From positions 47,509 to 111,508 of the forward strand of contig JBBEBR010000007.1 in NCBI GenBank assembly GCA_040882225.1: a DNA stretch of 64,000 nucleotides. Direction: 5' to 3'. Shown here piece after piece: positions 18,043 through 25,225 of the stretch. Position numbers and translations under genes: made by a program. The stretch is from Gracilimonas sp040882225 (GTDB lineage: Bacteria > Bacteroidota > Rhodothermia > Balneolales > Balneolaceae). The notes beneath the pieces were generated by a model, which searched no databases, was not told the DNA's origin, and worked only from the letters and a program-made list of their open reading frames with translations. The first letter of the stretch is position 1. Each line of letters starts with the position of its first letter.

Positions 18043-18820
18043 TTCTGTCTCGGAAATTCACACTTTTTTAGTTGATCAAGGGGTCTCCCCTTCCATAGAT
18101 TCCGCAATTATTTTAGGATCGGGTTTAGGCGGTTTCGGTGAGCGTATCGAGAATGCCAAAACAATTCCATATTCCCGCATTCCCTTCTTTCCAAAGCCCA
18201 CAGTTGAAGGCCATTCGGGTGCGCTTATTTTTGGGGATGTTGAAAACAAATCGGTCATAGCATTTTCGGGCAGATTCCATCATTACGAAGGCCATTCTTT
18301 TGCCAAAACCGTATTACCGGTACAGCTGGCCAAGGCTTTTGACGTTGAAAAACTCATTATCTCAAACGCCGCAGGTGGAATAAATTTGCGCTACAAAGTT
18401 GGGGATTTGATGATTATCGACAGTTTTATAAAGCAGTATATGATGGTTTCGGAGCCTGCCTCCTACAACTGGCGTTCTGATCTTGAACAATCAGCCGAAG
18501 AGGTTCAGGAAATTGCTTCCGGTTTAGGGATTGAGACTAAAACCGGCACCTATTTATATGTGAAGGGGCCAAATTACGAATCCAAAGCTGAGATTCACGC
18601 CTTCCGAAAAATGGGAGGAGATGCCGTTGGGATGAGTACCGTTCCCGAGCTCATCGAAGCTGCCCGGCTCGAAATAAAAACGGCGGCCGTTTCACTAATC
18701 ACCAATGCCGCCGCCGGTGTAACCAAAGACAAACTCGATCACGCCGAGGTTAAACGAGCCGGAGAAGAGAAAAAGGAAGTTTTCGCAAGATTGGTAACAG
18801 GGTTGATAAGGGAGTTTTAG
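17990..18820 (+). CDS. Purine-nucleoside phosphorylase
   Basis: Phosphorolyses purine nucleosides to free base plus ribose 1-phosphate for purine salvage. The 276-aa protein carries the trimeric-type PNP motifs: IILGSGLGGFGE (phosphate-binding loop), SGRFHHYEGHSF, LIISNAAGGIN, GPNYESKAEIHAF and VGMSTVPELIEAA, with SLITNAAAG near the end. The only ATG (17990) overlaps the MBL-fold gene by 53 bp. A shorter product from a later non-ATG start is possible, as the first about 20 residues precede the conserved part. Overlap suggests translational coupling. The purine specificity of a related methylthioadenosine phosphorylase cannot be excluded but fits less well. Confidence 0.92.
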   Translation: MTKPDISQKTLAPLTLPDSVSEIHTFLVDQGVSPSIDSAIILGSGLGGFGERIENAKTIPYSRIPFFPKPTVEGHSGALIFGDVENKSVIAFSGRFHHYEGHSFAKTVLPVQLAKAFDVEKLIISNAAGGINLRYKVGDLMIIDSFIKQYMMVSEPASYNWRSDLEQSAEEVQEIASGLGIETKTGTYLYVKGPNYESKAEIHAFRKMGGDAVGMSTVPELIEAARLEIKTAAVSLITNAAAGVTKDKLDHAEVKRAGEEKKEVFARLVTGLIREF

Positions 18821-18851
18821 CTGTCAATTCAGACTTCAACTTCCTCCAACC

Positions 18852-18921
18852 GAAAGAAACCTCCCAGGATTCATTTGTAAAGCATATCAGAATTTTTCGG
18901 GCAAATCCTTCGAGGTTTAGC
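18852..18921. repeat. Long-loop inverted repeat, left copy of a pair flanking the island
   Basis: Arms AAACCTCCCAGGATT (from 18857) and AATCCTTCGAGGTTT pair with two mismatches around a loop of about 30 nt. The same design, in the same orientation and nearly the same length (69-70 bp), occurs at 21027-21095 on the other side of the three-gene island: conserved arms, unrelated loop sequence. Confidence 0.65.
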
Positions 18922-18935
18922 AGCAAGATTACTAA

Positions 18936-18966
18936 GACCTGTCAGTTTTTTAAAACCTGACAGGTC
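18936..18966. repeat. Perfect 10-bp palindromic hairpin
   Basis: GACCTGTCAG pairs exactly with CTGACAGGTC around an 11-nt T/A-rich loop. Hairpins of this sequence type are common dispersed intergenic elements in Bacteroidota. It could also act as a terminator or processing site after the PNP gene. Confidence 0.7.
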
Positions 18967-18992
18967 TGAAACAAGGTTAAAGTTTTCTCACT

Positions 18993-19042
18993 GGAAGCTG
19001 GAGCTTCTCAGACTGCGTTGCTAAGCCGGAGCTTTGCAACGA
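18993..19042 (+). repeat. REP-like double hairpin, same architecture as the elements around the RAYT at 56.7 kb
   Basis: Two adjacent hairpins in 50 nt: GGAAGC/GCTTC around TGGA, then CGTTGC..AAGC/GCTT..GCAACG around CGGA. It aligns without gaps to the 50-nt core of the downstream REP at 57257-57307: the same CACTGGAA lead-in, the same 7-nt linker position and the same AACGA end. The stem bases differ in a paired fashion. It is probably a dispersed copy of the RAYT-associated REP family. Confidence 0.65.
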
Positions 19043-19123
19043 TGGGGAAATAATTAGTATAATAATTGACTTTCATATATATATATATTAACAGCGTAAT
19101 TCTAACTAAATAAGAGGTACACA

Positions 19124-19342
19124 ATGAAAAGTAGATTATTCCAATTTCTTGTAGCTATATGTTTTTCTGCTACTTTGATATTTTTTGTTAACATTCAAGT
19201 TGAAGCCTATAATCCGCAATCTTGTCACGAAGGTAATCCTTCTCCATGTAATGATATAGGTTGTCCTGATGGAAACGGTTTCGTATGCGGTGCCATGCTC
19301 TGCGATGATGATATAGGTACTGAACTTTGCTTGTATAATTAA
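19124..19342 (+). CDS. Small secreted six-cysteine protein (NVEALA-like)
   Basis: A 72-aa protein with a clear signal peptide (FQFLVAICFSATLIFF) ending near NIQVEAYN, reminiscent of the NVEALA leader of small Bacteroidota proteins of unknown function. The mature part of about 44 residues has six cysteines (C34, C42, C47, C55, C60, C69) and many Asp/Gly, suggesting three disulfides outside the cytoplasm. It has a good ribosome binding site (AAGAGGT). The next gene, a propeller protein, starts 6 bp after its stop, and a MauE/DoxX-like membrane protein follows, so the three form one transcript. NVEALA genes lying beside propeller genes is an arrangement I know from Bacteroidota. Function unknown; being a real gene is supported by signal, cysteines and spacing. 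Confidence 0.72.
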   Translation: MKSRLFQFLVAICFSATLIFFVNIQVEAYNPQSCHEGNPSPCNDIGCPDGNGFVCGAMLCDDDIGTELCLYN

Positions 19343-19348
19343 TTATAT

Positions 19349-20374
19349 ATGCAAAAACCAATGAAATATAAACGAGTGCTATTTGTAGGAATAACAGTGG
19401 TTACAGTCACTGTTATCCTACTTTTTCTTCGAGCACCAGATAGGCAGCCATTAGAAATTAATGAGAATGTTGCCGGAATTATTCCTCAGGAAGCTAATGA
19501 GAGAATCTGGGTGAAAGAACCCCTTAAAAAATTGTTTACCGCACCGGTTACGCTGTATGATCCGGGCCCAATGAAATTATTTAATGGCAACCTCTACATA
19601 AGTGATATCGGAGACTTACAAATCAAAAAATTATCGTTGGACGGTAAACTTATAAACACAATTGGAAATGGTAGTGGCCGCGGTCCCGGGGAATTAAGTA
19701 TGCTAACTAATTTTACAAAAGAAAAAAATATTGTATGGATATTTGATCATCGTACACGAACTGTTTCAAAATTTTATGAAAATGGTGAATTTATTGAAAG
19801 TTTAATCGTTAAAGCTCCAATAGGTATTATGGCGATGGGAGATAGCCTAATCTTTAAAAATCCTTTATCAGAAACTCCTTTTATTATCTATGGTACGGAT
19901 GGAATCGAAAAAAGCTCTTTCGGTTCTTTTGTAGCCAATCAAACAGACCACCCTCTTGCCATAGATGGCAAATTCTACAAGAAAGATAAAGATCTATATT
20001 ACCTTCCATATTATGCAAGTTATCTAATCCGGTTCAATAAAGAACTTACGCCCACCCTTTTACAGTTAATTGACAAAACTTCTTTTCCATCAACAAGTGA
20101 TGTAAAAAAACCGTCTAGACAGGTACAAATGTTTGCTCCCAACCCTGAAATTAAAATGAGTGATTTAAGCATTGAGGGTGACACTGCATCTGTTTTAAGT
20201 CAACATCGTAAAAAGGATCAAATTGAAAAAAGAATAGATCAGTATTTACTTCCTGATGGCTTATATATGAAATCTTTCTCGGTACCTTCCACTACCCAAG
20301 AAGCTATTGTTAATGAAGGACGCGTATATACTTTGACAGATACATCTCTTGTAGTTTATAAATTGGAGCTATAG
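19349..20374 (+). CDS. 6-bladed beta-propeller protein, membrane-anchored
   Basis: A 341-aa protein with a single N-terminal hydrophobic segment (about residues 7-26, VLFVGITVVTVTVILLFL) and no lipobox cysteine, so it is probably anchored in the inner membrane with the propeller outside. The body has NHL/6-bladed propeller features: LFNGNLYISDIGDLQIKK, IGNGSGRGPGELSML (the G-x-G-P-G-E-L turn typical of this Bacteroidota family) and FDHRTRTVSKFYENGEF. It lies between the six-cysteine peptide gene and the MauE-like gene, 6 bp and 1 bp away. A second protein with the same G-P-G-E-L turn is encoded at 34222-35274. Ligand unknown. Confidence 0.8.
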   Translation: MQKPMKYKRVLFVGITVVTVTVILLFLRAPDRQPLEINENVAGIIPQEANERIWVKEPLKKLFTAPVTLYDPGPMKLFNGNLYISDIGDLQIKKLSLDGKLINTIGNGSGRGPGELSMLTNFTKEKNIVWIFDHRTRTVSKFYENGEFIESLIVKAPIGIMAMGDSLIFKNPLSETPFIIYGTDGIEKSSFGSFVANQTDHPLAIDGKFYKKDKDLYYLPYYASYLIRFNKELTPTLLQLIDKTSFPSTSDVKKPSRQVQMFAPNPEIKMSDLSIEGDTASVLSQHRKKDQIEKRIDQYLLPDGLYMKSFSVPSTTQEAIVNEGRVYTLTDTSLVVYKLEL

Positions 20375-20375
20375 C

Positions 20376-20801
20376 ATGAAGTTTTTAGATTATCTTACTT
20401 CTCCTAAAAGCCTAATTGTCAGAAGTACATTTGCCTTAATTCTGCTCCTTCCATTAGTTAGCAAAATTTATGATCCATCTTTTTTCATGGAATATATTGC
20501 AATAGCTTTGCATGCCGATTCAGGTATACAGTTATTCGTTACTATTTTATATTCGATTATAGAAGTTATCACAATCATTACCTTGTTATTTCTTAGAAAA
20601 GAAAAATGGCCATTTCTGTTAGTTTTCTCAATAACCGGTGTTTTTACTCTTTCACTACTTTATGTTTCAGGTTTAGATTTAGGTGAAACAGCCGGTTGTT
20701 TTGGTTCTTTTGTTCAAATACAGTCCATAACCACTAATAATATTATCTACCACGGTTTAATAACACTCTCGTCTTTTCTGATCTGGTTACAACAAAAATA
20801 A
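20376..20801 (+). CDS. MauE/DoxX-like four-helix membrane protein
   Basis: A 141-aa integral membrane protein with four predicted hydrophobic helices (about residues 14-28, 52-72, 79-97 and 118-138). A short conserved-looking extracytoplasmic/loop motif, GLDLGETAGCFG, holds its single cysteine, C108. MauE-type proteins, needed for disulfide-rich methylamine dehydrogenase maturation, carry a CGCFG-like motif at this place; here only GCFG remains, so thiol chemistry is uncertain. It begins 1 bp after the propeller gene. Together with the cysteine-rich secreted peptide two genes upstream, a role in its export or folding is a reasonable guess. DoxX-like membrane protein is the alternative label. 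Confidence 0.7.
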   Translation: MKFLDYLTSPKSLIVRSTFALILLLPLVSKIYDPSFFMEYIAIALHADSGIQLFVTILYSIIEVITIITLLFLRKEKWPFLLVFSITGVFTLSLLYVSGLDLGETAGCFGSFVQIQSITTNNIIYHGLITLSSFLIWLQQK

Positions 20802-20863
20802 AGTAGAGCTTATGAACTGCCGATAATCTGCTCCGTGATGCCCTCTGGTGTCTCTGTTTTAAA

Positions 20864-20960
20864 AACTCTTAATCACCCATAATTGTCACATTTCCTGCTC
20901 TCAGAAGCTTTCAGCTTCAAGAGTCTCAGATCCACAAGGCTGTGCCTTGCATTAAGAGTT
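20864..20960. repeat. Composite palindromic element with outer 10-bp inverted repeat
   Basis: AACTCTTAAT at 20864-20873 is matched by ATTAAGAGTT at 20951-20960. Inside are two perfect hairpins, GAAGCT-TTC-AGCTTC and CAAGGC-TGT-GCCTTG. The two-hairpin layout resembles the REP-like element at 18993, but the sequences differ. Confidence 0.65.
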
Positions 20961-21026
20961 GTATTTTCATAAATCGTGACCCCCTACCTGGATTACCCCG
21001 TAATCTCGGAAAAGTGTTTCAGTTGT

Positions 21027-21095
21027 GAAAAGAAACCTCCAAGGGTTTTTTAAGGCAAAATGAGCTCTTTCAGAGAAATCCTTGGAGGCTTTAGC
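21027..21095. repeat. Long-loop inverted repeat, right copy of the pair flanking the island
   Basis: Arms CCTCCAAGG and CCTTGGAGG pair perfectly around a loop of about 35 nt, within GAAACCTCC...AATCCTTGGAGG. It has the same arm sequence, orientation and length as 18852-18921 on the other side of the three-gene island. Confidence 0.65.
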
Positions 21096-21163
21096 CCATT
21101 GCCAATGCACCGTTACTGGCGTAAAATAACATCCATATGAATTTTAACAAGGTTCACCAAATC

Positions 21164-21196
21164 ATCCATCAGACGGACTGAAGCCGTCAGATGGAT
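21164..21196. repeat. Hairpin ATCCATC-A-GACGG / CCGTC-A-GATGGAT
   Basis: A 12-pair stem interrupted by one A/A mismatch, with a 7-nt loop. There is no T-run, so it is more like a dispersed palindromic repeat than a terminator. Confidence 0.6.
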
Positions 21197-21210
21197 TAAA
21201 GCCCTTCTTG

Positions 21211-21272
21211 AACCTTGTACCTAAAACCTTGCCCCTACTTAAACCTTATACCTAAAACCTTGCCCCTTCTTA
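21211..21272. repeat. Two tandem 31-bp units overlapping the end of the carboxyltransferase gene
   Basis: AACCTTGTACCTAAAACCTT followed by GCCCCTACTTA is repeated at once as AACCTTATACCTAAAACCTT followed by GCCCCTTCTTA, with two differences. The second unit ends inside the complement of the stop codon of the minus-strand gene, so the duplication defines that gene's terminal codon context. Confidence 0.75.
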
Positions 21273-22820
21273 CAACGGCAAATTATCATGCTTTTTCTTG
21301 GGCACGGTATCAACTTTATGCTGGGAGATTTCAAGTGCAGAAATAAGTTTTTTGCGGGTTTCGGATGGCAGGATTACATCGTCAATAAATCCACGTGCGG
21401 CGGCTAAATATGGGTGAGCAAAGTTTTCGCTGTACTCGTCTTCCAGTTCTTTTTGTTTGGCTGCGGGATTATCAGCTTTTCCAATTTCTCTTCGGAAAAT
21501 AATCTCAACCGCACCTTTGGTTCCCATTACGGCAATTTCAGCGGTTGGCCAGGCTACGTTATAATCGGCACGGATGTGTTTTGAATTCATCACGTCATAA
21601 GCGCCGCCATATGCTTTTCGGGTGATAACGGTCATCTTTGGAACGGTAGCTTCACAGAAGGCATACAAGAGCTTTGCACCGTGTTTTATGATTCCATTCC
21701 ACTCCTGATCGGTGCCCGGCAAAAATCCCGGTACATCTTCAAAAACAACCAGTGGAATATTGAAAGCATCACAAAACCGAACAAAACGCGCGCCTTTAAG
21801 AGAAGCGTCAATATCTAACACTCCGGCAAGCGAAAGCGGTTGATTGGCTACCACGCCTACGCTTCTTCCGCCAAGTCGCGCGAATCCAACAACAATATTA
21901 TCAGCATAGTTTTTATGAACCTCGCAAAAAGAATCTTTGTCCATGATTCCAGAAATCACGTCATGAATGTCATAAGGCTTGTTTGGATTTAAAGGAACTA
22001 AATCCTCCAACGCTTTTGCTTTGGCAGAATCCGGTTCTTTGGATTCCAGTATGGGTACTTTTTCTTCGCAATTTTGAGGCACGTATTTCATCATCTCCCG
22101 GATATCATTCAGGCAAACGGCGTCGTTCGCACTCGAAAAATGTGCTACACCCGATTTCGTGCTATGCGTTGAAGCTCCGCCTAATTCCTCTGAGGTTACC
22201 TCCTCGTGTGTCACCGTCTTAACCACATTTGGGCCGGTCACAAACATATAGCTGGTGTTTTCAACCATAAAAATAAAGTCGGTAAGTGCGGGACTATAAA
22301 CCGCGCCTCCCGCGCAAGGGCCCATAACGGCAGAAATCTGTGGCACAACTCCCGATGCCATACTGTTTCTCCAAAAAACTTCAGCGTATCCGCCCAAAGA
22401 TGAAACTCCTTCCTGAATACGCGCACCACCGGAATCATTCAACCCGATAATCGGAACACCATTTTTGAGTGCTAAATCCATCACCTTGCAAATTTTCTCG
22501 GCATGAGTTTCGGATAAAGATCCGCCAAATACGGTGAAATCCTGACTGAAAACATATACCGGACGCCCGTGAATTTTCCCATGTCCGGTAATTACACCAT
22601 CACCCAAAAACTGCTGATCTTCTAAGCCAAAAGCGGTACTGCGGTGGGTTACAAATTTATCAATTTCTTCAAAGGAACCTTTATCCAACAGCAGGTCGAG
22701 ACGTTCACGTGCCGTTAATTTTCCTTTTTCATGCTGTTTTTCTATTCGATCTGCGCCTCCGCCTTTTAGTGCTTCTTCCCGTAATTTTTGAAGACGTTCT
22801 ACCTTTGGATTGGATCCCAT
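21270..22820 (-). CDS. Acyl-CoA carboxylase carboxyltransferase (beta) subunit, propionyl-CoA/methylmalonyl-CoA type
   Basis: A biotin-dependent carboxyltransferase of 516 aa that moves CO2 between carboxybiotin and an acyl-CoA; propionyl-CoA carboxylase PccB and methylmalonyl-CoA decarboxylase MmdA belong here. The two crotonase-fold halves are visible. The N-terminal half has TARERLDLLLDKGSFEE, FGGSLSETHAEKICKVMD and NDSGGARIQEGVSSLGGYAE. The C-terminal half has LVVFEDVPGFLPGT, ITRKAYGGAYDVMNSKH and AEIAVMGTKGAVEIIFR. No biotin carboxylase or biotin carrier gene is adjacent, so the partner subunits lie elsewhere. It is preceded on the same strand, 12 bp away, by the unknown 534-aa gene, suggesting one transcript. 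Substrate assignment is inferred. Confidence 0.92.
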   Translation of the reverse strand: MGSNPKVERLQKLREEALKGGGADRIEKQHEKGKLTARERLDLLLDKGSFEEIDKFVTHRSTAFGLEDQQFLGDGVITGHGKIHGRPVYVFSQDFTVFGGSLSETHAEKICKVMDLALKNGVPIIGLNDSGGARIQEGVSSLGGYAEVFWRNSMASGVVPQISAVMGPCAGGAVYSPALTDFIFMVENTSYMFVTGPNVVKTVTHEEVTSEELGGASTHSTKSGVAHFSSANDAVCLNDIREMMKYVPQNCEEKVPILESKEPDSAKAKALEDLVPLNPNKPYDIHDVISGIMDKDSFCEVHKNYADNIVVGFARLGGRSVGVVANQPLSLAGVLDIDASLKGARFVRFCDAFNIPLVVFEDVPGFLPGTDQEWNGIIKHGAKLLYAFCEATVPKMTVITRKAYGGAYDVMNSKHIRADYNVAWPTAEIAVMGTKGAVEIIFRREIGKADNPAAKQKELEDEYSENFAHPYLAAARGFIDDVILPSETRKKLISALEISQHKVDTVPKKKHDNLPL

Positions 22821-22832
22821 AAATATCTGTTG

Positions 22833-24437
22833 TTAATTTTTGAATTCTTTGAAATATGCTTGCAGCATGTCGGTGAAATCAACAGCCGCATCCGAAAACA
22901 TATCGATTTTTCCAGAAGAAAATACTTCTCTTTGAAGGTATTTGCCGGCTTCTTTCCATTCGTCGTGCACGGCTATTCGTTCAAGAGCGTGCACATATCG
23001 CTCTTCTGAACCATTAAATAATTCTTCAATATAAAAAACTTCCTGTCCCAACAAGTACACTCTTAAATCCGGAGCAGCAGATTCATCTTCAGGTACAATA
23101 TCCACAACAGATTCATCAATAAAATCGTCTTCCTCTACAAAAATAACTGTTTCTTCGTCCTCTGCCTTGTCCGTTTTTTTGCCCATCACAATATCCATCT
23201 GCTCCTGGTTGATATACTGCTGCCATATTGGTTTTTCTTTTTCCTCGTCTTTGTTTTTTTCAGGCTCTGCTTTTTTCTTTTTAGGAACTGGTTTCTTTTC
23301 AGGTTCTACAGTTTCTTTTTTCTCTGCTTCTTCTCGTTTGGATTTCTTTGGTTTTTCTTCCTCTTCCGGCTGTTCGGGTTCATCTTCCTGCGAAAGGTTA
23401 TTGAAAGAACTGGCCGCCATATCTAAAACACTGGTAAGATTATCGCGGAAACGTTGAGTTTCTCCCCCTTTACTCCTTTCATCATGGATGGTACGTTCAC
23501 TATCCCCCGCTTTGAACAGAGCATTTAAAGATTCCTCGTGTGGATCACCCGCTTCGTCTTCATATTTTACAAGAAAGGAATCCAACAATTTCTGTTCTTT
23601 TTCATCAATTTCGACGATCTCTTCTTCATCAGGATCATCGAAGCGATTCTTCTGATTTACAAGCTCTTCCCGAAGTTCCTCTTTTACTTTCTCCTGTAGT
23701 TCTACATTCAATAAATCAGGCTTTGAGAGAATTTCAATGAATTGCGCTTTTGTAACCTCCTTATCCAGTTTATTGAAAGTTTTAGCGGTCAAAAACAGCT
23801 CTTTATCTTCAAAGAAATACTGCAAGAGTTTCGAGTCTATTTTTCCGTCAAATAGAGCAAATAATAATCCTAAAACCTTCGCCCAATCTTCGGCGGTATA
23901 AGAGGCTACTAAATTGGCATCCAGCTTATGAATAAGAAGTTTGCATCGCTTCTTTTCCAGCGTGTTAAGCTTTCTTTTTTGCATGTAAAGTGGAATAGCG
24001 CGGCCAAAATGTTTATAAATGGTAAGCTGGTCGGTGCGCAATCTAAGCTCTTCAAAACTCAGTTCATCCTCCCCCTTGTAAATATACTCCGCCATATGCT
24101 GCCGCGGTTCCAGATACACTTTCACAATTTCTTCTACAATTTCCCCAGTAAGTTTAGACAGTTTATTTTTGGGGATTCTGGAATTGCTGTACACCGTTTC
24201 TTTGAAATCCTGCCACGATTCCGCCACAAGCTCTTCATTCAAATCGGCCCAGTCTGTCTGCGGGAAAACAATTCCCTCTTCAATCTTTCTGTTGAGCCAC
24301 AATCGAATTAGCTCAACGATAAATGGTGGGTAGCCAACTTTAATTAAATCTTTCAATGTGTAGAAAGGCTTTTCAGGCTTAACCGCTCCTACAAATCTGT
24401 CTGAGATTTTCTGTATTGATTGATGCATATGCTCCAT
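22833..24437 (-). CDS. Unrecognised charged protein, 534 aa
   Basis: I do not recognise a family. There is no signal peptide or membrane segment, so it is probably cytosolic. The N-terminal about 290 residues are helix-rich (for example LRLRTDQLTIYKHFGRAIPL). Residues about 335-420 form a low-complexity Glu/Lys/Pro-rich linker (EQPEEEEKPKKSKREEAEKK), followed by an acidic segment with DEETVIFVEEDDFIDE. The C-terminal about 90 residues look like a compact helical domain (LGQEVFYIEELFNG to DMLQAYFKEFK). It lies 12 bp upstream of the carboxyltransferase gene on the same strand. ATG 24437 or the ATG three codons later may be the start. Length and codon use support a real gene. Confidence 0.7.
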   Translation of the reverse strand: MEHMHQSIQKISDRFVGAVKPEKPFYTLKDLIKVGYPPFIVELIRLWLNRKIEEGIVFPQTDWADLNEELVAESWQDFKETVYSNSRIPKNKLSKLTGEIVEEIVKVYLEPRQHMAEYIYKGEDELSFEELRLRTDQLTIYKHFGRAIPLYMQKRKLNTLEKKRCKLLIHKLDANLVASYTAEDWAKVLGLLFALFDGKIDSKLLQYFFEDKELFLTAKTFNKLDKEVTKAQFIEILSKPDLLNVELQEKVKEELREELVNQKNRFDDPDEEEIVEIDEKEQKLLDSFLVKYEDEAGDPHEESLNALFKAGDSERTIHDERSKGGETQRFRDNLTSVLDMAASSFNNLSQEDEPEQPEEEEKPKKSKREEAEKKETVEPEKKPVPKKKKAEPEKNKDEEKEKPIWQQYINQEQMDIVMGKKTDKAEDEETVIFVEEDDFIDESVVDIVPEDESAAPDLRVYLLGQEVFYIEELFNGSEERYVHALERIAVHDEWKEAGKYLQREVFSSGKIDMFSDAAVDFTDMLQAYFKEFKN

Positions 24438-24573
24438 TATTGCTTACTGAAAATAATGCCTGTTAGCTCGCAATACAATTAAGTATTTATAAATTATGCC
24501 GAGCTTGCCCGGTGTAATATCAACCCGACAAGATTGCGTTTAGTACTTTCGGAATAAATGCTACCTTTGCCAC

Positions 24574-25185
24574 ATGATTTTATTACGAGCTAAACATCTT
24601 TCCAAAAAATTTAATCAGAATATTATTTTCGAAGATCTTTCTTTGGAATATTCTGAAGGTGTACTTGGAATTTCCGGTGCTAATGGCAGCGGAAAGTCAA
24701 CATTGATGAAGTGCCTCGCTTATCTTCTGCGGCCCAATTCTGGAAAAGTTGAATGGTTGGTTGATGGGAAACAGATAGATCAAAAAAGAGTAAAATCGTT
24801 ATCGGGATTTACCGCCCCTTATATCAACTTATATGCAGAACTTTCTGTGATTGAGAACCTGAGATTTTTGATTGAAGCCGGTGGAAAATCTGCCGATGAA
24901 ATAAAACTTAAAGAATTGCTTGAGCGCGTTCAAACTACACGTTTAGAGAATCAGCTTTTTGGAAGCCTTTCAACCGGACAGCAACAGCGAGTGAAACTTG
25001 CGGCTGCTTTGGTTCGTGATCCCGATATTCTTCTTCTGGATGAACCCGGCTCTAACCTGGATGAAAAAGGCCATTCTCTGGTTTCCGGTATTATAAAAGA
25101 AGCTAAATTGAACGGAAAATTGGTGATACTTGCTTCAAATGATCCTGCTGAAATTGATTTATGTGATCAGGTAATAAGTTTGTAG
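24574..25185 (+). CDS. ABC transporter ATP-binding protein, CcmA-like
   Basis: A compact 203-aa ABC ATPase with Walker A GANGSGKST (residues 35-43), Q-loop region around YINLYAELSVIENL, signature LSTGQQQRVKLAAALVR, Walker B ILLLDEPGSNLDE and a terminal switch region LASNDPAEIDLCDQ, where the usual H-loop His is Asn. The short length and layout resemble the heme exporter ATPase CcmA, but no permease gene is adjacent, so the transported substrate is unknown. It is transcribed divergently from the 534-aa gene and is followed 40 bp later by the M29 aminopeptidase. Confidence 0.85.
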   Translation: MILLRAKHLSKKFNQNIIFEDLSLEYSEGVLGISGANGSGKSTLMKCLAYLLRPNSGKVEWLVDGKQIDQKRVKSLSGFTAPYINLYAELSVIENLRFLIEAGGKSADEIKLKELLERVQTTRLENQLFGSLSTGQQQRVKLAAALVRDPDILLLDEPGSNLDEKGHSLVSGIIKEAKLNGKLVILASNDPAEIDLCDQVISL

Positions 25186-25225
25186 ATAATGCTTTTAGAT
25201 TAATTTTAAAAAATTTGATATTCAT

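Larger units (their letters stand above)
18821..19123. other. Intergenic region filled with palindromic repeats (left flank of the peptide island)
   Basis: I see no gene here. It holds three hairpin-forming elements, listed separately (18852-18921, 18936-18966, 18993-19042), then an (AT)n tract at about 19074-19090. The last part upstream of the small secreted-peptide gene contains AAGAGGT, a good ribosome binding site 9 bp before its ATG. Confidence 0.7.
20802..21269. other. Gene-free region packed with palindromes (right flank of the peptide island)
   Basis: No convincing gene is present. Hairpin elements at 20864-20960, 21027-21095 and 21164-21196 are followed by a 31-bp tandem duplication that runs into the stop codon of the minus-strand carboxyltransferase gene at 21270. 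The stretch between 20961 and 21026 shows nothing I recognise. Confidence 0.7.
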
